Below, in pieces: positions 57,752 through 64,000 of a stretch of DNA of 64,000 nt. Source of the stretch: Symbiodinium natans (lineage: Eukaryota > Sar > Dinophyceae > Suessiales > Symbiodiniaceae). Within the stretch, counting starts at the first letter, position 1. Each line of letters starts with the position of its first letter. The notes below the pieces were generated by a model. That model was given only the letters and a program-made list of their open reading frames with translations, searched no databases and was not told the origin of the DNA. The DNA lies in assembly GCA_905221605.1 (NCBI GenBank), contig CAJNDS010000258.1:338001-402000 (forward strand), written 5' to 3'. A program made the translations under genes and the position numbers.

Positions 57752-60700
57752 GCGCGTTCTCTCACATCTCACAAACCTTTCTGACTCTCATGATGTGTGG
57801 AGCCTCGAACTCCATGAAACAAGTACTCGGGCTTCCCCCCCAAGTCTTGCCTTGTCCTGTTTTTGGGGGCCTACGTGCGAATTCATGTCCGTCCGGTACA
57901 CATGAGGAGCCAGCGTTGCACGACACGAGTAGAATGAGGTTTTAGAACGCTGAGGGCTTGGGTTGAGGAATCGAGGTTTGGAAACTTCGGACTTGTTTGG
58001 AAGGCTTAAAGGCAAAACAGACGGAGAAGGACATCTGTTTGGGAGGAGTGGCATTAAGAGGGTAAGAAGAAGCCTTGGTGAATGTTGGTACACGTGGAAG
58101 GTGTTCCTTGATTTCAGGCGGTTGGTCCCAAACACTCCGAAATCCGAAGCCCTTCACTAAGCCAACGTGGACAGACCCCAGATTTCGAGAATTACCGATG
58201 TACAACATCGCCTGCGGGTAGTTGATGCCAAAAACTTGGTCCACGCTGTGTCTGTCTGACATCCGATGCAGCCACAACTAGCTAGCGCTATCCTCCACAT
58301 AGCATGGCGGGCCAGTTTTGCACTTCATGCAAACAGTCTCCTCCTACGGTGACACAAACGCAGGGCTCTCGATTCTGATGACACTGAGGCTGAACGTGCA
58401 GCTGGCATTCCGGCTCTCCTCTTGTCAACAGTTTAGGGGCGATTGGGTGGCCAAATGATCCGAGATCCCAGCAGCTGCCAAACACTTGGCCGTCAGTCAG
58501 AGATGTGGTAAGAGATGCCTGGCAAGCCAGGGCAGGCTCAAGGACCCGCAGCTTCAAGAGCAGTAGCACGCAACAACCCTCCCTTTCATTCCACATTCGT
58601 GTAGCACGCGAGCCCCCTAAAAACCGCCAAACCATAACTCCCCAAAATCCCCCGGAACCATTGTGGGGTGACCTGGATCCTCTCCTCCGACCTCAGAGAA
58701 TCTTGGAATCAACCGCAGAACCATTAGAAGGATGCGCCACTTACGTAGAGCTTGGCTTGGTGTCCTAACGTGTAACTCGAAATGCTTACGGCACGAGGAC
58801 TTGCAGCTTCCTTGCAAGCTCTCTGCTTTGCCGCAGGTTTCTTAGTTCGTGAGCCCTCTCCTACCGAAGAGGGAAGCGGGTAGATTGAAGCCCTCCTCAC
58901 ACACCCCTGAATGTCGTGTAAAGCTATGAAGGTAGCAAAAGCGGCTTCCCACAATGAACACTTCTTAAAGAGACTGATGCGACATGTCTCAGGCCCTGGC
59001 CCGCGCTGCCGGCTCGACTGAGCGCTCTTTGCCTCTGGGAGCCCCTCCCCGCCCTTCTCTCCCCGAAACTTTCCAAACCCCGAGACTCGACTTCTCAAGT
59101 GGCACTGAGCCTGGGAAGATCTGGGGCCTGGCTCTTCAGGTTGCTCATTCAGGGTGCACATGTCCCGTATGATCATGATTTGTTCGGGTTCGGGGGGGGG
59201 GTTCAAAAGCAAGCGAGTCACCTTCCTTCACCCTCTGCCCGAAGCACCCTGTCCACCTCAATTCTTTGTCTGGCTCCGGCCGCCTCGCCGGCGGTGGGGC
59301 TCGGCGAAGAAGTTGCTGATCCGTGGGATGGCTTCCATGTTGGCCTGTGCGGTGAAAAGGGGTTGGAGTGGGAAGGCGCCGGTTGTTCGGCCGGAGCCGT
59401 GGCAAGCAAGGTCGGGAGCATCAGGAACCTGAAACATGAGAGCTACGTCATCTGCAGGCTGACCCTACCGATGGATCAGGGAAGCCGATTCATCGATTCG
59501 TGTCTCATGCTTTCGAACAGAGCAAACCCTCTAGGCGGAACCACAGGCCTGAGACTCCTCATGCTCAATTCACAACCCTTAGCAAAGCACTCAGGGCTCC
59601 CAGATTGTCTGAATTGAGCCCCCCCCCCCCACCCAAAAAAAATCAAAGGAGCCGCGATTCACGTGTTCGTGAAGGGAAGGGGTCGATACACCGCACCCGC
59701 GAGAAATGGATCTCTACTCTCAGTTGCCCCCACGCCGCACTCCAAGAATTCACTACAAGATGTCCTTCCAGGGTGGCCCCCCGGCCTCGAAGTCGTCGAG
59801 ATCCGAGCAGACCCCCGTGAGAGCCTCCCAGAGCTGTAGGCGCTTTCAACTCAGCGGAAGTTCTATTTGAGTTCTTGCAGCTCAACAGGGAGCTTGTTGT
59901 TACCTTCGCAATAAAGTTCGACGACACCCGAGCACGATAAGCTGAAGACTTTGAACGTTTCGGAGATTCACGGGTTGAAGGCTCGAGCAGCTCGAGTTTG
60001 TAAGTTAGAAAAGTTTGAGACAGCAGTCTGAAAGGCTCTATAAACCCTACGGCCTTGTATACGGGGCGAACGGGCTCCGGATTTGAGCATTCCAAGGACG
60101 ACCAATCTAGAAGGAATTCGAATGTAAAGGCGGGCAACTTCAGGCAGCTTACCCCAAGCAACCTTTGGGTAGCCCTTCTGCAACCCTAATCCTAAACCCT
60201 GAACCATGAACCATGCACGCTAAACCCTGCATGAAGCAAGCTGAAATCTCTCGACTCGCCACGTTTGAACGCAGGACACTCGGAGGGAGAGCGGCTTCTG
60301 TTCGCGCACTCCCAATCTTCGAGCTCGAAATGGTCGAACTTTCGAACTCCGCAAGTTCCTCAGCTCGAAATTTCTGCGAACTCTCAATTAAAGACTTTTA
60401 ACTTTGCAGCACGTCGCTTGCGCCCTTCCTTCTGATCTTGCTAATTCAGGGCCTTCGGGCTCTCAGCCAGGCCTGGTCCTGGCTACAGGATCCCATCGTC
60501 AGAAGCGAGCGGGCCGGCCTGGAAGAGAGTCTAGGTTCAGTGTGTGTTAGGTGCTCATGTTTTTGGGGGGTTGGGTGCTGCGGTGGCACGGCTCCTTATA
60601 TGTTTCAAAGACCCAATTCAACTAGGCAGGGTGTACGTGCAGATCCCACCTGGCTTGCAAGCTTGAAAGGAGCTTCTGTCCCGGCCGAGGAGAGCACAGG

Positions 60701-61690
60701 CGAAGCTGTGGCGAGGAGGCGCTTCCGAACGTGGACGTGGGACTGAGCCTGTGAAGTCAAGGATGGAGGCCCTCCTTACTAGAGAGTTTAAGGCTACGTT
60801 TGTTGTGGCTCTCTTCATGCACTCTCGGATTGCGTAGGAGACTTTTTGTTGCAAGTAGTCTATCCTTTATCAACTTCGGCGCGGAGTCCTTGATTTTCCT
60901 GTCCCACCTGGAAGCCACAACCGCCTGCTGCAAACCCAAAGAAACCCTAATCCGTCGAACGCCTCTGGCCGTAGAGGTCGTTAAAATGGCAGCAGATTCC
61001 CAACAGCATTGCACGCCGAGAGGCGTCCCGGAGCGGACGGTGGCGTTTTAGGGTTTAGGGTTTAGGGTTCCCCCCCTTGCCCACCCCCCGCCCACCCCGC
61101 TCCACCGCACCCCCCCCCTCCTTTATTTGTTCGTACTGTTCTTGCTTTTCCACTCCCATACTTGGGGCGCCCTCTCTATACATCAGCCTGCCTGATACAA
61201 CAGGCTTCACACCTGCGCTCTCCGGTTTGGGTTACCTTGCCGCTGGGCAGGCCCGGGCCGAGGCGGGTCGCGTAGCATTAGAGTAACCCTACTCTGAACC
61301 TCACCGGAATACTACCTTAATTATAAGGAGAACAGAGGGCATCTTGGGATTTAAGCAGTTCCCGGCTCTTCTGACAAAGTTCGAGCCTCTGGGAAGACAT
61401 CGCGCTCGTGCTGGTGGCCTGTGCCATGCTCCGCACACAAACATGAAGAGTCCGCCTATGTAGGCATTATGCTACTGAGAGTGAGAGAGAGCAAGAGACG
61501 TAAGGAGATGCAACTTCCCAAAAGGGTGTGGAGGTCGGCACGTGCTCACTGCGGGGGCGGCACGGCCATGCCAGAAACCCAGAAGCCGAGGACGCACATG
61601 ATCGCCCCCAAGCGTGGAAACTATTTTGTGTGGGTGTCTGGGTGTCTGGGTGGGTGGGTGGGGGAGGGGGAGATCCGGGAGGGGTCGCCG
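57752..61690. other. Mostly unresolved upstream region
   Basis: Contains the presumed 5' region of the sulfatase gene; no promoter element can be named. A possible 25-nt minus exon (60178 downward, KGYPKVAW) lies between TTGCAG and GTAAGC, next to telomere-like units at 60183-60202. A TTTAGGG patch is at 61048-61068. Confidence 0.35.
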
Positions 61691-61699
61691 ACAGACTCC

Positions 61700-63019
61700 G
61701 AACCACTCGCTTCGGCAGCTGCCTGGAGCAACTTCGTCGCCTTCGGCGACTCCGGCTGCGAGGCCACCATGACCTTTTGGGTTTAGGGTTTAGGGTTTAG
61801 GTTTAGGGGCTGCGAGGTTCAGGGAAGGGCCGAAGGGAGCTTCGGGCTTTTCGTGCCAAAGCCGTCTGCTGCAAGATCTCCCCAACCAACTCCAAAACCC
61901 AAACGGACCACCGTACAAACCACAGCCTCGAAAAAAAACAACTTGATCCCAGAACCCCCTGGGCCCCCAGTGCCGGATAGACCATGGCCCGGCGCGGGGG
62001 CGGCAAGGACTCCTGCGCCTCGCCATCAGGGCGCTTGAGCTCAAGGGCGCTCTATATTCAAAGGCCCTCAGAAGGGGCTTCTAAAGGAGGTTCAGGAGGG
62101 ACTTTAAGTAGGCTTATTTTGTTTGGAAGTCCTCGTTGGGTTCCGAGGCTTTGATGATGGGGGCGCGAGGGTGCAACCACATTCTCTAACAAAACTCTAA
62201 ACGCCTTTTTTACACCCGCGAAGAGTTTGGAACTGCACAAACATGGGAGTAGCAGACATTTAGCTGTAAGAGCCATGGCTTTCAATTTAGGTTTCAGAGC
62301 TCCAGAACTCAAATGCGCAATAGTTGCTTTCACTTTGGGACCACCAGAAACCCTAACCCCAATTAGCAGGATGCGGTGTGGGGTCGACATCCAACACGAC
62401 CTCTTGCGATCTTCCTGGCCTGTATGCAAGCCCTATGCAGACCCAGACCCCACTCATGGGCCTGCCCATGCCTGCTCAGGTCTCAGAAATTAGGAGAAGC
62501 AGAGGTCAGGAAGGTTATGGGAAGTTGGGTCTCTTTTTTGCTGCCCGGTGCCCACCTTCGGAGAGCTCGGGTGACTTATCTGTGTCCGCGTGAAGGTGCC
62601 TGCCCACGTTGGAGGCGGCTGAACTTTCGAGAGCTCTGGCGAAGGCAGGGTTGAGGTTGAAACATCGGAGACTTTGCATGACTTAGAATTTCTTTGTTCA
62701 GCGCATATGAGAGCTCTGAAGCTGTGGGCTGTCGTCAGCACCTGCACAACCCGACAGAAGACCACAACGGCCCCCAATCCCGCACCCCAAGTCCCGCCAA
62801 AACCATCCAAAACCGTAAAAAACAACCGCATCCTGAGCCCTAAGCTCCACGCCCTCCAACGGTCCAAAAGCCGCAAAGAGTTCAACCTCCGCGTTTTTAG
62901 CCAACCGCAGCCCGAAGCCTTGTAAGAACCCTTCTAAGGGGCCCCCCCCCCAAAACCCTTTCGCGACCTCCTGCTTTCATGCGGTCGGGATCACGCTGCG
63001 TCACCGTCGGCGAGAAGTC
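61700..63019 (-). CDS. Exons of a gene with an RRM-like half domain
   Basis: Exons 63019-62968 (DFSPTVTQRDPDRMKAG), 62918-62839 (FGLRLAKNAEVELFAAFGPL then EGVELR), 62039-61956 (LKRPDGEAQESLPPPRRA then MVYPALGAQG) and 61773 to about 61700 (VMVASQPESPKATKLLQAAA). All joins agree in phase. The NAEVELFAAFGPLEGVELR segment has the helix-strand pattern of RRM alpha1-beta2, but no RNP1 is seen, so the family is tentative. The intron before the first exon holds 17 telomere units; the next, 62919-62967, would be only 49 nt and is mostly a G run. Exons three and four may belong to a separate gene. Start and end are missing. Confidence 0.45.
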
Positions 63020-63053
63020 CTGCAAAAGGGGATTTTGCAGTCCAGGGTGGCCT

Positions 63054-63175
63054 GGGTTTAGGGTTTAGGGTTTAGGGTTTAGGGTTTAGGGTTTAGGGTT
63101 TAGGGTTTAGGGTTTAGGGTTTAGGGTTTAGGGTTTAGGGTTTAGGGTTTAGGGTTTAGGGTTTAGGGTTTAGGG
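63054..63175. repeat. TTTAGGG tract (17 units)
   Basis: Seventeen perfect heptamers in a row, the most regular tract in the window. Both sides are ordinary sequence and an exon lies 35 bases to the left, so this is an interior site and not a chromosome end. Confidence 0.98.
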
Positions 63176-63179
63176 CTAG

Positions 63180-64000
63180 GGCGCCTCGTCAGTGTGGGTG
63201 TCAGAGCCCGGAGGCTACTCTGGGAGCCCAGAAAGGCTCAGGATCGCACTCAGAACATAAACTCTTGAGCTGTCTTTAGACATGCTCGAACAAACTTCTA
63301 AGAGCAACACACATGCTTCTACCTCCGAAGAACCTTGAAGGCCTTATCCCACGCACATTCAATGCAAAGAAGAGCATCATGCCTGCAATTAAATTAAGGC
63401 GCTCAAACTCTCAAGATCACTACCTGTCTCTTTAAAGTTTCCCCGCCCTCCCCCGGCCCGGAATTCGCGGGCTCCTCCTGCATAAGCGTGTTCTTCTGCT
63501 GGGGAGCAGGCGGCGCCTGCGTCCGCCGAAACTGGGCCTGGTGGCATTTGCCAATTGTTGCGAGGAGCCGGGGACTGGGGGGGGGCGCTATGGCATAGGG
63601 AGTCAGTGGGCTTGATGTTTTCCTATAGCTCCTTAGAAACCGCAACCAGCACCTCAACACACCTCAACCCTACATCCAGCGCATTCTCTGCTCATACTTA
63701 ATCATGCTCTGATACGTGTAAACATGTTAATAATTAGCTAAACATGTATGTGTGTATATACGTAAACATGTACATATATCATGTTCCATCCAACCCTATT
63801 CCCGGGCTCGCCATGGAGTGATCGGCCAGGAGATCCTCATTGACGCGAGTGCCAATGCGCTCCAGGCGTTGCCTGGGTGACGCGGGGAGGCTTGCAGGCT
63901 CCAGCATCAAGGGCCGTGGGCTATCGGACTCCAAAACCCTCACCCAAGTCCCGGTCCGCCAGGTGCCCACCTACACAACTCATAACATCTTATAACCTAT
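63180..64000. other. No firm gene
   Basis: Short open frames only; a TATA/ACATG-rich patch at 63715-63782. Confidence 0.4.

Noticed and set aside
63054-63175. True chromosome end
   Set aside because: The tract is interior with ordinary sequence and an exon close by; similar tracts occur throughout the window.
1-64000. CRISPR array, bacterial operon, rRNA or tRNA genes
   Set aside because: No regular repeat-spacer array, no Shine-Dalgarno-led gene series and no rRNA- or tRNA-like sequence was seen by eye; tRNAs would need a covariance search to exclude.

Overview
The window looks like dinoflagellate nuclear DNA. Evidence: many plant/alveolate-type telomere heptamers (TTTAGGG/CCCTAAA) scattered inside the sequence, very small exons, introns that often start with GC or GA instead of GT, microhomology across splice junctions, many long poly(dG)/poly(dC) runs, and almost all recognisable coding sequence on one strand (minus). 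The species cannot be fixed from this. All gene models are hand-built from reading frame, splice-site phase and family motifs; there is no transcript evidence.

Layout. 0-5.4 kb: nonamer repeats, a terminal exon with a GWFP motif (minus), a large TG microsatellite and one plus-strand terminal exon coding a membrane anchor. 7.4-10.5 kb: several minus-strand exons separated by telomere-like repeats. 10.5-28 kb: mostly exon-poor, with duplications, homopolymers and a few isolated exons. 28.5-29.5 kb: a four-exon fragment of an unknown gene whose introns are largely TTTAGGG or TTTATAGGG. 31.8-33.0 kb: an unusual intronless gene. 36.7-43.4 kb: the best-resolved gene, an RNA-binding protein with two RRM domains and a Gly-rich linker, about 19 small exons. 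46.9-47.4 kb: a broken LINE reverse-transcriptase fragment inside a ~24-bp periodic repeat. 48.5-51.6 kb: further small exons. 52.7-57.75 kb: a complete-looking secreted arylsulfatase in nine exons. 61.7-63.0 kb: exons of another gene with an RRM-like half domain.

The most interesting signal is the relation between exons and telomere-like repeats. Several short introns (71-212 nt) consist largely of the heptamer or its nonamer derivative, in either orientation, and many longer introns begin with TTTAGGG and end with CCCTAAA on the coding strand, so that their ends could pair. A second class of insert, imperfect foldback elements of 70-110 bp, sits within four of the mapped introns. Together these suggest introns seeded or enlarged by telomere-type repeats and small foldback elements.
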